A stretch of 64,000 bases of DNA from Vibrio sp. FE10 (lineage in GTDB: Bacteria; Pseudomonadota; Gammaproteobacteria; Enterobacterales; Vibrionaceae). Below are positions 9,126-19,124 of this stretch, in pieces. The stretch is from positions 124,001 to 188,000 of the forward strand of contig NZ_AP028068.1 of assembly GCF_030297155.1 (NCBI RefSeq), read 5' to 3'. A model generated the notes under the pieces. The model worked only from the letters and a program-made list of their open reading frames with translations, searched no databases and was not told the origin of the DNA. Every line of letters starts with the position of its first letter. Position 1 is the first letter of the stretch. The position numbers were made by a program, and so were the translations under genes.

Positions 9126-9215
9126 AAACGCACTTCTGGCAAACTATTTGAAAGAATAGGACGCAAAGCCACCGGTCTGTCGACAAATATTCTGTCTATG
9201 ATAGCGGGGCCGCCA
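9126..9215 (+). promoter_or_regulatory. Cyclic-di-GMP-I (GEMM) riboswitch aptamer upstream of gbpA
   Basis: The stretch carries the defining GEMM-I elements in order: CGCACTTCTGGCAAAC, a hairpin CTATTT-GAAA-GAATAG whose GNRA tetraloop is at 9150-9153, the invariant GGACGCAAAGCC at 9159-9170, CCGG, and TAGCGGGG at 9202-9209 forming the tetraloop-receptor arm and ligand pocket. It lies 75 bp before the gbpA start. V. cholerae has an aptamer of this class (Vc1) at the same place upstream of gbpA, which supports orthology. The expression platform is not obvious: a CACTTAA/TTAAGTG hairpin follows at 9213-9232, and a T-rich run is near 9254. Confidence 0.93.
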
Positions 9216-9289
9216 CTTAATAGGATTTAAGTGTCAATGCATGCCCGAGTGTTCTCTTTTTTGTCGGCCAAATACAGTAAGGACAAATA

Positions 9290-10756
9290 ATGAAACAACT
9301 CCCTAAAAAATCACTCATAGCTCTATCACTACTTAGCGTAAGCGGTGCAAGCTTCGGTCACGGTTATGTTTCGGCATACGATAATGGCGTAGCAGAAAGC
9401 CGTGTCGCGCTATGTAAATTCCCCGCGAGTGATACACAAGAGAAAAACACCAACTGTGGCGGTATCCAATACGAGCCACAAAGTGTGGAAGGCCCTGAAG
9501 GCTTCCCTGAAGTCGGCCCTGCCGATGGAAAGATCGCCAGTGCGCAATCGTCTTTAGCGGCAGCGCTTGACGAGCAGACGGCAGATCGCTGGGTTAAACG
9601 TCCTATCAAATCGGGCTCTCAATATTTTGAGTGGACGTTCACAGCGAACCACAAGACTAACGACTGGAAGTACTACATTACTCAACCAGACTGGAATCCA
9701 AACCAACCTTTGGCACGCAGTTCTTTTGATTTAACGCCATTCTGTGTTGTTGAAGGCAACATGGAACAACCACCTATGCAAGTAAGCCACTTGTGTAATG
9801 TACCGGAACGCGAAGGTTATCACGTGATCCTTGCGGTATGGGATGTGGGTGACACTGCTGCAGCTTTCTACAACGTTATCGACGTGAAATTTGATGGCGA
9901 CGGCCCTATCATCCCGGATTGGGATCAAGGCGGTCAAATCAACCCAACTCAAGACCTCAACATTGGTGATGCGGTTTACACTCGTGTCTTCGATCAATCT
10001 GGTGAGAACGCTTCATACAGTACTGAGCTTGTCATTGAGAGCAACGAGCAAGGCAAAGCAAATAACTGGTCTTACGCGCTTGCGGCTAAGATCAACAAAG
10101 AACAAACGCAAATCAAAGCAGGTCAGCTGAACAACCAAGGCGATTTCGCACCCATTTACGGCGCGAACCCTGTGTACCTAAAAGCAGGTTCAGGCTTTAA
10201 TAGCGTAGAGATCGGTTACAAGATTGATACTCCAGAACCGGATCATGAGCTAGCAGTGACAGGCCTAGAGTCTGAATACATTATTGATGAAAGCCAGCCT
10301 ACGCAGCTTGATCTGACATTGGCGGCCACTGGCGATATTCAAGCAGAACTGACGGTGTACAACCATCACCGCGAAGCACTTGCCTCTCAGAAATCTGAAT
10401 TAGCAGACGGACAAGTGGAAGATGTTCAACTAACGTTGTCTAAATCAGAAGCTGGCCACCACATGCTTGTGGTTGTGACGAAAGATGACCAAGGTAACTT
10501 AGTGGATCAGAACACGCTTGATTTCCATCTAATGGACGAGCAAACACCTCCACCTGCTGGCGATTACGACTTCGTATTCCCTGAAAGCATTGAGTCTTAC
10601 ACTGCAGGAACTAAAGTGCTGAGCAGCGATGGTAGCGTTTATCAGTGTAAAGAGTTCCCATACTCTGGTTACTGTGTTCAATGGGCACCAACAGCAACTC
10701 AGTACGAACCAGGTGTAGGTTCACACTGGCAAGATGCTTGGAACAAAGTGGACTAA
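9290..10756 (+). CDS. gbpA: GbpA, GlcNAc/chitin-binding protein with AA10 LPMO domain
   Basis: 488-aa secreted adhesin and lytic polysaccharide monooxygenase. A Sec signal ends at SFG-H, leaving His24 as the mature N-terminal copper ligand; the second histidine-brace residue is His121 ([10 protein letters not shown]). Domain order follows V. cholerae GbpA: AA10 LPMO (24 to ~205), two middle bacterial-surface-binding domains (~215-415), and a C-terminal chitin-binding CBM5/12 (~425-488) with the aromatics and cysteines [12 protein letters not shown]. GbpA binds chitin and intestinal mucin and is exported by the type II system. RBS AAGGAC precedes the ATG. Expression should respond to c-di-GMP through the leader aptamer; the direction of control is not deducible from sequence. 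Confidence 0.95.
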   Translation: MKQLPKKSLIALSLLSVSGASFGHGYVSAYDNGVAESRVALCKFPASDTQEKNTNCGGIQYEPQSVEGPEGFPEVGPADGKIASAQSSLAAALDEQTADRWVKRPIKSGSQYFEWTFTANHKTNDWKYYITQPDWNPNQPLARSSFDLTPFCVVEGNMEQPPMQVSHLCNVPEREGYHVILAVWDVGDTAAAFYNVIDVKFDGDGPIIPDWDQGGQINPTQDLNIGDAVYTRVFDQSGENASYSTELVIESNEQGKANNWSYALAAKINKEQTQIKAGQLNNQGDFAPIYGANPVYLKAGSGFNSVEIGYKIDTPEPDHELAVTGLESEYIIDESQPTQLDLTLAATGDIQAELTVYNHHREALASQKSELADGQVEDVQLTLSKSEAGHHMLVVVTKDDQGNLVDQNTLDFHLMDEQTPPPAGDYDFVFPESIESYTAGTKVLSSDGSVYQCKEFPYSGYCVQWAPTATQYEPGVGSHWQDAWNKVD

Positions 10757-10810
10757 TTACTAGCCAGTTACTTACTTTCTAGTAGGTAGGTTCTAGTAAT
10801 CAGCAAAACA

Positions 10811-10837
10811 AAAACGGATGCCTAGAGCATCCGTTTT
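10811..10837. terminator. Bidirectional terminator between gbpA and ctaB
   Basis: Perfect 11-bp stem AAAACGGATGC / GCATCCGTTTT with a short loop. It lies 54 bp after the gbpA stop and just beyond the end of the convergent cta operon. Confidence 0.88.
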
Positions 10838-10866
10838 CTTATTCTGTAACAGCAGAGCATCAGTTA

Positions 10867-11877
10867 TCAAAGTAGGTAGTGGTCCGCCAACAAAGCGACA
10901 AACAAAATCATAAGATGATAAATGGAGAACTTGAATGTCTTCATCGCCATATTAGGCTCGTCACGATACTTAAGTACCCAAGCGTGATAAACAAAACCAC
11001 CGTTTAACACCAAAGAAGCGCTCAAATATATCCAGCTACTCATACCGACCAACACAGGCAATATACATACGATGCTTAGCAGCAAGGTATAGAGCAGAAT
11101 CGATGTTTTGGTGTAGGCAATACCATGAGTCACAGGCAACATCGGAATGTTCACCTTAGCGTATTCATCACGACGATGAATCGCCAATGCCCAGAAGTGC
11201 GGAGGCGTCCAGATAAAGATGATCATCACCAACAACCAAGCGTTTGAATGCAGTTCATTAGTGACCGCAGTCCAGCCCAATAACGGAGGCATTGCCCCAG
11301 CGATTCCTGCAATTACGATGTTTTGCGGCGTAGCCCGCTTCAGGTACATGGTATAAATCACCGCATACCCTAATAAGCTCGCAAAGGTTAACCAAGCTGT
11401 CAGTTGGTTAACCCACACCACTAACGTGACAAAGCCAAGCAAGCCAATACCAGCAGCAAAGCTAAACACACGCACGCTGCTGAGTTCTCCTGACGGCAAT
11501 GGACGTCGGTTTGTTCGAGTCATCTGCCCATCGATCTTTTTATCGATCAAATGGTTAAACGCAGCCGCTGAGCCCGCCATTAATCCTATTCCGATCATTC
11601 CAAACAGAGTTTGCTGTAAAGGTAATCCGTTAGGCACCGCCAAACACATCCCAACTAGTGCGGTCAGCAACATCAAAGCCACGACCTTAGGTTTAGTCAA
11701 CGTTAAATAGACCTTCCAAGTGGCTTTGTTTTTCGAGACCAGCTCATTTTTTAGAGCAGTTTCACCGTTGGTTGCTATCTCTTGACTGGCAGCTATCTCT
11801 TGGCTAGCAACTACCTCCTGGCCTGAAGCTGCACCTTGAAGCACCACTCTATGTTGTGTTGATGTTCTAGTGACCAT
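10867..11877 (-). CDS. ctaB: Protoheme IX farnesyltransferase (heme O synthase)
   Basis: 336-aa polytopic membrane prenyltransferase of the UbiA superfamily that farnesylates heme B to heme O, feeding CtaA. The catalytic Asp-rich segment [20 protein letters not shown] (N108 and the D112/D116 region) is intact, and the second Asp-rich loop [15 protein letters not shown] is present. The start at 11877 is chosen for its AAGGAGGTAATC ribosome site; its first codons overlap the ctaA stop by 11 bp, suggesting translational coupling. The first ~45 residues are an unusual Glu/Ala/Ser-rich tail with near repeats of ASQEIA, longer than in typical CyoE/CtaB. Last gene of the oxidase operon. Confidence 0.92.
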   Translation of the reverse strand: MVTRTSTQHRVVLQGAASGQEVVASQEIAASQEIATNGETALKNELVSKNKATWKVYLTLTKPKVVALMLLTALVGMCLAVPNGLPLQQTLFGMIGIGLMAGSAAAFNHLIDKKIDGQMTRTNRRPLPSGELSSVRVFSFAAGIGLLGFVTLVVWVNQLTAWLTFASLLGYAVIYTMYLKRATPQNIVIAGIAGAMPPLLGWTAVTNELHSNAWLLVMIIFIWTPPHFWALAIHRRDEYAKVNIPMLPVTHGIAYTKTSILLYTLLLSIVCILPVLVGMSSWIYLSASLVLNGGFVYHAWVLKYRDEPNMAMKTFKFSIYHLMILFVALLADHYLL

Positions 11878-12922
11878 GATTACCTCCTTGTAATACATCG
11901 TTCTTCATCAAGTACTCACTCGATTGACGTTGCCAAACCACAAAGTTTGTAACAACCATGGTGACAAGTAACAAAGCGGCCACCAAATTATGCAAAACGG
12001 CTACCGAGATCGGTAGGTGAAACCATACATTGCTGATCCCTAAACTGACCTGAGCAAACAACACTATCGCCAAAGTGAGAGCCAGCTTTTTTTGCGGTCC
12101 TTTTTCAAGCTTCCAAAGCTGATAAACAATCATCAACACCGTAAGTGTTGCGACGATCGCTCCGAACCGGTGCATGACATGTATGGTTAATCTCGCAGGA
12201 TATTCCAACACACCAAACTCATAGTTATCATGGCCGTGTTGAGCAAAATCGAAGGCGTTCTTGAAATCTAAATAGCTTGTCCAATTCCCTTCGCAGATCG
12301 GTAATTGGGTACACACCAAAGCGGCATAATTAGACGACGTCCATCCACCAAGTAATATCTGGCCAACCACAACGATTAACCCAAACAATGCCCAAGCTTT
12401 GAGAGATGAATGAGAAATAGACTCACTAAAGTGATGTTGGACATTAGACAGGCGACAATAGAGTAAACAGAGTAGTGACAGTAGCGTGAACCCGCCCATA
12501 AGGTGTGCCATTACCACAACAGGCATCAGCTTTAGAGTAACCGTCCACATACCTAACAGGGCCTGAAAAATCACAGTGGCAGAAATAACCAGAGGAAGTC
12601 CAACAGAGGTGATGTTCTTTTTGATACACCAAGCGACAACAACGAAGATAAGTAACCCGAGCGAGCCAGCAAAGTAGCGATGTATCATCTCTATCCATGC
12701 TTTGTCTGCTTCAAGAGCTCGTTCTGGGAATTGGAGATTAGCTTCACTGATTGCTGTGGCATTGGATGGTACGGCAAGATTGCCATAACATCCTGGCCAA
12801 TCAGGGCAGCCAAGACCAGCATCCGACAAACGAGTATAAGCGCCAAGCACAATAACGGTGAGTGTCAGTAAAATAGTCAGCCTCATGATTACCATGAGTA
12901 CTTTGGGCGCTCCATTTTGCAT
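11867..12922 (-). CDS. ctaA: Heme A synthase (COX15/CtaA)
   Basis: 351-aa inner-membrane protein with about eight helices, oxidising the C8 methyl of heme O to the formyl of heme A. Family features visible: [21 protein letters not shown] in the first periplasmic loop, with the CxxxxxC pair; [14 protein letters not shown] supplying a heme-ligand His; a mid-protein MAHLMGG; and the second-half repeat [12 protein letters not shown] and [11 protein letters not shown] with the other His ligands. Presence of heme A synthase shows that the adjacent oxidase is of the aa3 rather than the bo3 type. Overlaps ctaB by 11 bp. Confidence 0.94.
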   Translation of the reverse strand: MQNGAPKVLMVIMRLTILLTLTVIVLGAYTRLSDAGLGCPDWPGCYGNLAVPSNATAISEANLQFPERALEADKAWIEMIHRYFAGSLGLLIFVVVAWCIKKNITSVGLPLVISATVIFQALLGMWTVTLKLMPVVVMAHLMGGFTLLSLLCLLYCRLSNVQHHFSESISHSSLKAWALFGLIVVVGQILLGGWTSSNYAALVCTQLPICEGNWTSYLDFKNAFDFAQHGHDNYEFGVLEYPARLTIHVMHRFGAIVATLTVLMIVYQLWKLEKGPQKKLALTLAIVLFAQVSLGISNVWFHLPISVAVLHNLVAALLLVTMVVTNFVVWQRQSSEYLMKNDVLQGGNHGH

Positions 12923-13011
12923 CGCTTATCTCCCTTCTCGAATCACTGACAACGAATCATCACATCTTCGCTAATCCCAATATTTGTCTATTTAGTCAGC
13001 ATTACCACTGA

Positions 13012-13611
13012 TTAACCCACACGTGATAATTTGAGTAACTTCCTTAGGTCGTGGATCATCCCTTTGGATTGGCTAACTAGCTGAGACGGTTCAGAAACGC
13101 TCTTATACTCCATAACAAGCTGACCCAGTGGGTCAATAATCACAATCGATGCAGGAGCAAATTCGCCTCTCAATTGATCTCCACCAGCGAGAAACTCTAA
13201 ATCAGGCTTGTTAATGGTTCCCTTCAGAGAAACTCCCTCAGCCACAAAAACCACCGCAGTGACTCGCTCTTTGTTCTTACCCAAAGCCAAGTAACTTTGA
13301 TTGAGATAATGTAGTTGTTGTTCGCATAAGCTTTCGCAATCTGTCGGGGCGATATATCCGACCAACCAACCTTCTTCAGCCACAGGCAACGTGATACCAA
13401 AATCTTGCAAGGTCACCCTTGGTTCAACGAGTTCTCCGGAATTGGTAACACCTGCTGTGTACCAATGCTGATCCAGCACGGTTTTAGCAATAATGGCGGG
13501 CAAAGCAAAAATCAGAATCAGCCCTATCAACATCAGACGACCTTTCGAGCGACGCTTTTGCAATAACCGCGTTTCTTCTTCTGTTTTGCTTAAAGCTTGA
13601 GGTTTATTCAT
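13012..13611 (-). CDS. Membrane-anchored Sco-like/thioredoxin-fold oxidase assembly protein
   Basis: 199 aa: a basic cytoplasmic tail, one membrane anchor at about residues 26-45 (LMLIGLILIFALPAIIA), then a periplasmic domain. The pattern CESLCEQQ is a CxxxC motif like the copper-binding site of Sco/SenC proteins, followed by a strand-helix arrangement and a late ASIVIIDPLGQLVMEY strand with the position of the thioredoxin-fold cis-Pro region. It sits 1 bp from the surf1 stop and before ctaA, the position taken in other gammaproteobacterial cta operons by a conserved 'cytochrome oxidase-associated' protein. Likely CuA metallation or thiol reduction (inference). No separate Sco gene was seen in the operon. 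Confidence 0.75.
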   Translation of the reverse strand: MNKPQALSKTEEETRLLQKRRSKGRLMLIGLILIFALPAIIAKTVLDQHWYTAGVTNSGELVEPRVTLQDFGITLPVAEEGWLVGYIAPTDCESLCEQQLHYLNQSYLALGKNKERVTAVVFVAEGVSLKGTINKPDLEFLAGGDQLRGEFAPASIVIIDPLGQLVMEYKSVSEPSQLVSQSKGMIHDLRKLLKLSRVG

Positions 13612-13612
13612 G

Positions 13613-14437
13613 TTAGTCCCTTACCTTGGGTGTCCCTTTCATATACCGATAACCAATTAACACCATCAAAAACAAAAGTACCGCTGCCATTACAAACCAT
13701 TGAAATGAGTAACCGAAGTGCTTCTCAGGTTTCATTGCCGTCGGTCGCCATAACAACTCATAAGGCCACGATTCTAAGCTTTGCGGTTGGAAGACAAAGG
13801 GCAAAACGTCTTGTCCTGTGTACTCTGATAACGCTGTTATGTTGATGTTTTGAATTCTTTTAGGCATTGTGTTTTCTAAACCCAACTCATGACTTAGAGG
13901 ATTCACTGAACGAGTGTACAAACGCCCTGACATATTGGTTGGTAGTGTTATGTTTCCTAGTTGTGGAAGCTCTCTTCTGTCATTACTTGCCGCAACGAAC
14001 CCCAGATCGATCAATAACTGCTTTTCGGCCACTAAAGACTCGTTTTCATCTTTAAAGCGAACCTCACCCAACATGTAAATCACATACCCCACCGCTCCTT
14101 GGTTAACCTGATTGTCTAACAAGACCACTAAACCACTTGGTGTTTCCAATTCCACATCAACCTTCAAACCATTTAAAGACAGCTGTTCAGATGCACCTTG
14201 CGCTTGTATACGCGAGTCCTTCCATTCAGAGATAACCGTGTCCAATGACCTAGATGATTGCTGCGCTCTTTCTGATAGCTGTTGTTCATAACGCAATTTC
14301 TCGTTACCACGATCTAACTGCCACAAACCCAACTTGATTAAAATGCCGACTGAAACCACAGTTAAAACAACCGCTATCCAAAAACCTTTACTGCGGAATT
14401 TTTTTTCATCATGAATCAAGCGGTTTGGAGTTAGCAC
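13613..14437 (-). CDS. SURF1 family cytochrome oxidase assembly protein
   Basis: About 274 aa with two membrane helices, near the N terminus (FWIAVVLTVVSVGILIKLG) and at the C terminus (YSFQWFVMAAVLLFLMVLIGY), flanking a periplasmic domain. LGLWQLDRGNEK and the terminal FGYSFQWF are SURF1 signatures. SURF1 assists heme A insertion into subunit I. The start is uncertain: no in-frame ATG with a ribosome site lies close to the first helix. I take GTG at 14435-14437, which leaves the start 1 bp from the divergent DUF2909 start. A TTG further in is an alternative, and a longer in-frame extension to 14551 would lie on top of the DUF2909 gene. Confidence 0.85.
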   Translation of the reverse strand: MLTPNRLIHDEKKFRSKGFWIAVVLTVVSVGILIKLGLWQLDRGNEKLRYEQQLSERAQQSSRSLDTVISEWKDSRIQAQGASEQLSLNGLKVDVELETPSGLVVLLDNQVNQGAVGYVIYMLGEVRFKDENESLVAEKQLLIDLGFVAASNDRRELPQLGNITLPTNMSGRLYTRSVNPLSHELGLENTMPKRIQNINITALSEYTGQDVLPFVFQPQSLESWPYELLWRPTAMKPEKHFGYSFQWFVMAAVLLFLMVLIGYRYMKGTPKVRD

Positions 14438-14438
14438 T

Positions 14439-14669
14439 ATGATGTCATCAACCTTTGTCTTGTTATTTAATGTGGTTCTCGTTGTTCTGTTGCTGGTTAT
14501 TGTTTTCAATCTAATGAAAGCACTTATCCAAATCGCGTCAGGTAAGCACAATGGAAAGCGACTGAGTCACTTCTTGGGTCGCCGAGTCATGCTATCAGCC
14601 ATTGTCGTGCTGTTACTTCTGCTTGCTTTGGCTTCTGGGGTCATCACTCCTAACCCTCGTCCTTATTGA
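14439..14669 (+). CDS. DUF2909 twin-transmembrane protein, antisense within the cta operon
   Basis: 76-aa protein with two membrane helices (VLLFNVVLVVLLLVIVFNL and MLSAIVVLLLLLALASGVI) joined by a basic loop SGKHNGKRLSHFLGRR. This is the organisation of DUF2909 proteins found in proteobacterial cytochrome oxidase clusters. It is encoded on the plus strand while every neighbour is on minus, between ctaE and surf1. A GGAG ribosome site lies 8 bp before the ATG. Its association with oxidase clusters suggests a role in complex assembly or stability; no function is proven that I know of. Confidence 0.8.
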   Translation: MMSSTFVLLFNVVLVVLLLVIVFNLMKALIQIASGKHNGKRLSHFLGRRVMLSAIVVLLLLLALASGVITPNPRPY

Positions 14670-14708
14670 TTCGACTTATACTCAGTGAATACCTAGTTCA
14701 TGTTCTCA

Positions 14709-15593
14709 CTAAAGCACGTACACAAACACGAACAACCCTAACCAAACCACATCAACAAAATGCCAATACCAACTCCCTGCCTGAAACGCAAAATGGTCTT
14801 TAGGAGAAAAGTGGTCTTTAGCAACCCTCGCCAACAGCACAATCAAAAAGATGGTACCCAAACACACATGCAGACCGTGGAACCCCGTCAGTAAGAAGAA
14901 GGTATTGCCATAAATCCCAGACTGGAGTGTTAACCCCATCTCTTGATAAGCATGAACATACTCTTCAACTTGGAAGAACAGGAAGAACCCAGCCAGCACA
15001 ATGGTGATTTCTAGCCATACGATCAATGCCATGCGTTTATTTTGTTCGAGACTTAAATGCGCTAAGTGAAGGGTCACTGAAGAGATCAACAGGATAATGG
15101 TGTTTTTAAGCGGGATACCTTGCCACGACATCGCCTCTGTTGTGCCGCCATCAGGTGCTGTTGTTAAAGGCCAAATAGATTGGAACATCGGCCACAACAC
15201 CTCATGAGTCATCTCGTTGTTTCCTGCTCCACCAATCCATGGCACAGAAATCATCCGAGCGTAGAAAAGCGCACCAAAGAAAGCGCCGAAGAACATGATT
15301 TCAGAGAAAATAAACCAGCTCATCCCCTGTCTAAAGGATCGAGATATTTGCTCAGAATAGAGCCCACTTAATGATTCTGTGATGACGTTGCTAAACCAAC
15401 CTGCGAGCATATACAGCAGCACAGCAAAACCAACGAACAGCACTACTTTCCCAAACACACCACCAGCAGAGTCGGTCTCCATGTGTTGCACCGTTAAGCC
15501 CGCGCCAACCGCGACGAGAAACAGAGCAATAGCCCCGACCAGAGGCCAGTGACTTTGATGTGGAACGAAATAAACTTCCTTTTTAGAACTCAT
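14709..15593 (-). CDS. ctaE: Cytochrome c oxidase subunit III
   Basis: 294 aa, seven predicted helices, the subunit that stabilises the catalytic core and lines the oxygen/lipid channel. Family landmarks: YFVPHQSHWPLVGA at the start, RQGMSWFIFSEIMFFGAFFGALFYAR, the HLSLEQ region, and the C-terminal GFHGLHVCLGTIFL and WYWHFVDVVWLGLFVFVYV signature ending. Thirty-eight bp separate it from ctaG upstream. The opposite-strand DUF2909 gene lies between it and surf1, so the 271-bp gap on minus must be transcribed through if the operon is a single unit. Confidence 0.95.
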   Translation of the reverse strand: MSSKKEVYFVPHQSHWPLVGAIALFLVAVGAGLTVQHMETDSAGGVFGKVVLFVGFAVLLYMLAGWFSNVITESLSGLYSEQISRSFRQGMSWFIFSEIMFFGAFFGALFYARMISVPWIGGAGNNEMTHEVLWPMFQSIWPLTTAPDGGTTEAMSWQGIPLKNTIILLISSVTLHLAHLSLEQNKRMALIVWLEITIVLAGFFLFFQVEEYVHAYQEMGLTLQSGIYGNTFFLLTGFHGLHVCLGTIFLIVLLARVAKDHFSPKDHFAFQAGSWYWHFVDVVWLGLFVFVYVL

Positions 15594-15631
15594 CGCTCAA
15601 CTCCTTATGTTGATACTGGTTCTGTAAATCC

Positions 15632-16252
15632 CTAATTACTTGCGAGTGTCTCAGCTTGAACCTGACTCTTGTTCAAGCCAACATCACTCGTGATATTAAA
15701 CAAGGTGTAAGAGAGAGTGAGCGTATGAATCGATTCTGGGATCTCAGGCTCAATGTAGAAGATCAGCCCCATCTCCGCGCTCTTGTGTCCTTCCAGAGGC
15801 TGCTGGTTAAAGCAGAAGCACTCCATTTTATTAAAATATGTCGCTCCATTTCCGGGAGACACCGATGGCACCGCTTGCCCAACTAACGAAAGACCCGATA
15901 AGTTTTGCGCTAAGTAGTTCGTTTGAACCACTTCCCCAGGGTGAACCTCTAACACTCGAGTTTCAGGTATAAACTGCCATGGCATATCTGGCTTAATGTG
16001 CGACATGAACTCCACTCGAACCGTACGAGAATAATCAGGTTGCATTCCTTGAGGCTGAACAGCTGATACCGTGTTGGTTTTCCCGTTGATCCCCAAGGCT
16101 TCACACATCACGTCATACAGAGGAACCAGAGCGAAACCAAAACCAAACATGCCAATCACGCTCAGCACTAAGTAACCCGTCAACGTCTTTGTCGAACGTT
16201 TCGGTGATGGCTGGTTATCGCTGTCTTGTTGGTGGTTTTTGTTATCGCTCAT
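15632..16252 (-). CDS. ctaG: Cytochrome c oxidase assembly protein CtaG/Cox11
   Basis: 206 aa: a short basic tail, one N-terminal helix (residues ~25-47), and a periplasmic immunoglobulin-like copper-binding domain. The Cu(I)-binding motif KMECFCFNQQ (CxC) and the flanking YFNKMECF are intact, as is the early VPLYDVMCEALGINGKT with its Cys. Cox11 delivers copper to the CuB centre of subunit I. It lies 12 bp after ctaD, consistent with co-translation order. Confidence 0.94.
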   Translation of the reverse strand: MSDNKNHQQDSDNQPSPKRSTKTLTGYLVLSVIGMFGFGFALVPLYDVMCEALGINGKTNTVSAVQPQGMQPDYSRTVRVEFMSHIKPDMPWQFIPETRVLEVHPGEVVQTNYLAQNLSGLSLVGQAVPSVSPGNGATYFNKMECFCFNQQPLEGHKSAEMGLIFYIEPEIPESIHTLTLSYTLFNITSDVGLNKSQVQAETLASN

Positions 16253-16263
16253 ACTCGTTTCCC

Positions 16264-17925
16264 TTAATCAATTTTAGGTGGATGAGTAAAGGTGTGATGA
16301 GGCGCTGGACTTGGCACTGTCCACTCAAGGCCTTCCGCTCTGTCCCATGGTTTACTTGGGGCAGGCTCTCCGCCTCTGACGCACTTGATAGCCAACCATA
16401 AGAAAATCAATTGGGACAAGCCAAAGGCGAAACCACCAATCGATACCACTTGGTTAACGTCAGCAAACTGAATCGCGTAGTCAGGGATTCGGCGAGGCAT
16501 ACCCGCTAAACCCAAAAAGTGCATAGGGAAGAACAATACATTGACCGATATGACTGATGTCCAGAAATGCCACAGGCTAAGTTTGTGATCGTACATATGC
16601 CCCGTCCATTTCGGCAGCCAATAATAAGCCGCAGCCATGATGGAGAACACAGCCCCCGTCACCAACACATAATGGAAGTGAGCCACCACAAAATAAGTAT
16701 CGTGGTATTGGAAATCAGCAGGCACTATCGCCAACATCAGCCCAGATAAACCACCAATCGTAAACAGAACAATAAAGGCAATCGCAAACAGCATTGGGGT
16801 TTCAAACGTCAAAGCCCCTCGCCACATCGTGGCCACCCAGTTGAATACTTTCACCCCAGTGGGCACTGCGATCAGCATGGTGCAATACATGAAGAACAAC
16901 TCTGCAAATACCGGCATCCCGGTGGTAAACATGTGATGCGCCCAAACCAAGAACGACAACAATGCGATACTACAAGTGGCATAAACCATCGAGTGGTAAC
17001 CAAACAGACGCTTGCCACTGAATGCGGGAATAATCGCGGAAATGATACCGAACGAGGGTAAAATCATGATGTACACTTCGGGGTGTCCAAAGAACCAGAA
17101 TATGTGCTGGAACATCACAGGATCCCCCCCACCCGCAGCATCAAAGAAGCTTGTTCCAAAGTATTTGTCGGTTAACACCATAGTGACCGCGCCCGCCAAA
17201 ACGGGCATGACGGCGATAAGCAAGAAAGCCGTAATCAACCAAGTCCACACAAACATAGGCAACTTAAACCAAGTCATTCCCGGCGCGCGCATGTTCACGA
17301 TGGTGACGATGACGTTAATCGCTCCCATGATCGAACTGATCCCCATAATATGGACGGAGAAAACAAACAGAGCCGTACTATCTGGGCCGTAAGTTGTTGA
17401 AAGCGGCGCATAGAATGTCCAACCAAAGTTTGGCCCACCACCTTCTGTAAACAAAGAGCCAATCAAGATCAAAAATGCAAAAGGCAGGATCCAAAAACTC
17501 AAGTTATTCATACGAGGTAACGCCATATCTGGAGCGCCAATCATCATCGGGATCATCCAGTTCGCCAAACCCGTAAATGCAGGCATCACGGCACCAAATA
17601 CCATGATCAAACCGTGTACCGTGGTCATTTGATTAAAGAAGTCTGGCTCAACAAGCTGCAGTCCCGGTTGGAATAGCTCAGCTCGGATCACCATTGCCAT
17701 CGCGCCACCCGTTAAAAACATCGCAAAGCTAAACCAAAGGTAAAGGGTGCCGATATCTTTGTGATTGGTTGAGTACAACCAACGAGCCCAGCCTTTTGGT
17801 GCCGCGTGATAGTCATGATCATCAGTGATGGTATCGGTGTCACCTAAAACGCCTTCGCTTACATGGCTCAACGCTTGCTCGTCAGCGGGAGCCGATTTTA
17901 CAGGTTTATCGATTGGTGAACTCAT
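16264..17925 (-). CDS. ctaD: Cytochrome c oxidase subunit I
   Basis: 553-aa heme-copper oxidase catalytic subunit with 12 helices. GHPEVYI with the conserved D/K-channel Glu and CuB His (A1-type marker), [10 protein letters not shown] with the two further CuB His, and [21 protein letters not shown] with the heme a3/heme a His are all present. It reduces O2 to water and pumps protons. The 5' end overlaps the ctaC stop by 4 bp (ATGA), a translational-coupling arrangement. The N-terminal ~45 residues are a hydrophilic cytoplasmic extension. Confidence 0.97.
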   Translation of the reverse strand: MSSPIDKPVKSAPADEQALSHVSEGVLGDTDTITDDHDYHAAPKGWARWLYSTNHKDIGTLYLWFSFAMFLTGGAMAMVIRAELFQPGLQLVEPDFFNQMTTVHGLIMVFGAVMPAFTGLANWMIPMMIGAPDMALPRMNNLSFWILPFAFLILIGSLFTEGGGPNFGWTFYAPLSTTYGPDSTALFVFSVHIMGISSIMGAINVIVTIVNMRAPGMTWFKLPMFVWTWLITAFLLIAVMPVLAGAVTMVLTDKYFGTSFFDAAGGGDPVMFQHIFWFFGHPEVYIMILPSFGIISAIIPAFSGKRLFGYHSMVYATCSIALLSFLVWAHHMFTTGMPVFAELFFMYCTMLIAVPTGVKVFNWVATMWRGALTFETPMLFAIAFIVLFTIGGLSGLMLAIVPADFQYHDTYFVVAHFHYVLVTGAVFSIMAAAYYWLPKWTGHMYDHKLSLWHFWTSVISVNVLFFPMHFLGLAGMPRRIPDYAIQFADVNQVVSIGGFAFGLSQLIFLWLAIKCVRGGEPAPSKPWDRAEGLEWTVPSPAPHHTFTHPPKID

Positions 17926-19124
17926 AACTGCTCCTTAGCATCACTTTGTGCTTCATCCGTTGAGCTTTCTGATCCGCCTGACTGTTTAACCTTGTAAGCG
18001 TTAATATCTGAAGCCTGAACAACATCACCAGTATCATTACCCCACGCGTTTCTTTGGTACGTCACAACCGCCGCAATCTCTTTCTCTGTTAACTGGTTAT
18101 CGAATGCTTGCATCGCCGTGCCTCCACGACCATAGACGATGGTATCGATATGAACTCCAACATCACCCAACGCAACTGGGCTTCCTTTGATGGCAGGAAA
18201 TGCCCCAGGGATACCTTCACCATTCACTTGGTGACAAACCGCGCATCGAGTTTTATAAACGTCTTCACCTAATACATTCAACTCGTCCAAAGAAAGTGAC
18301 GCGTCTAATGCATCTTTCGCCGCTTGCTGTGCGGTTAATTGCAATTCTTTTTGCTCAGCTAACCATGAATCAAATTCTTGCTCTTCCATTGCATGTACCA
18401 CTATCGGCATAAAACCGTGCGCCCGACCACACAACTCCGCACACTGGCCTCTGTATACACCCGGTTCATCTATTTTGGTCCACGCTTCATTAATGAATCC
18501 GGGAACCGTATCTTTCTTAACCGCGAACGCAGGCACCCACCACGAGTGAATGACATCGTCTGATGTCATCAAGAAGCGAACTTTGCGATTAATCGGCAAG
18601 ACCAATGGCTTATCCACTTCAAGTAGGTAATGAGCGCCTTTGGTCTCTATCCCTTCTATTTCTTTATCGCTGGTTGCAAGCAAGCTAAAGAACTCAACAT
18701 CTTCACCAAAATAGCTGTAATGCCATTTCCATTGTGAGCCAGTAATTTTGATGGTTAGGTCTGATTGAGAGGTGTCTTCCATCGCTATTAAGGTTTTCGT
18801 TGCCGGAATGGCCATAGCGATAAGAATAATGATGGGGATTACGGTCCAAAGGATTTCTACTTTCGTACTTTCGTGGAAATGGGCAGCAACCGCGCCCTTC
18901 GACTTTCGATGCCTAAGAATGGAATAGAACATAACTCCAAATACAATGAACGCTATCGCGCAACAGATGTAGAAGATCAACATATGAAGTTCATACACCT
19001 GACCGCTTATATCTGTTACCCCACGCGTCATGTTGTATTCGCTACTTGCGCTAACTAAAGGGGAAACAAAAGCCATAACAAAACTATTCAACAGCCACGC
19101 TAGCCTGACCAGTAATCTCTTCAA
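17922..19124 (-). CDS. ctaC: Cytochrome c oxidase subunit II with fused cytochrome c domain (caa3-type)
   Basis: 400 aa. Signal peptide/first helix, then a second helix with the proximal WTVIP motif, and a CuA cupredoxin domain whose ligands are complete: [11 protein letters not shown]is and [13 protein letters not shown] (two Cys, His, Met). After ~45 residues comes a C-terminal class I cytochrome c domain with CAVCH heme attachment (near residue 300) and a likely axial Met in GTAMQAF. The fusion makes this a caa3-type oxidase, able to take electrons through its tethered heme. First gene of the operon; the upstream 462 bp carry a GTTCGTAT dyad at 19268-19292. Confidence 0.96.
   Translation of the reverse strand: MKRLLVRLAWLLNSFVMAFVSPLVSASSEYNMTRGVTDISGQVYELHMLIFYICCAIAFIVFGVMFYSILRHRKSKGAVAAHFHESTKVEILWTVIPIIILIAMAIPATKTLIAMEDTSQSDLTIKITGSQWKWHYSYFGEDVEFFSLLATSDKEIEGIETKGAHYLLEVDKPLVLPINRKVRFLMTSDDVIHSWWVPAFAVKKDTVPGFINEAWTKIDEPGVYRGQCAELCGRAHGFMPIVVHAMEEQEFDSWLAEQKELQLTAQQAAKDALDASLSLDELNVLGEDVYKTRCAVCHQVNGEGIPGAFPAIKGSPVALGDVGVHIDTIVYGRGGTAMQAFDNQLTEKEIAAVVTYQRNAWGNDTGDVVQASDINAYKVKQSGGSESSTDEAQSDAKEQL

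Noticed and set aside
14438..14551. N-terminal extension of surf1 to an ATG at 14551
   Set aside because: It would lie over the DUF2909 gene, has no ribosome site and no SURF1-like sequence.
17012..17392. Plus-strand 126-codon ORF inside ctaD
   Set aside because: Antisense shadow of the conserved subunit I coding sequence.
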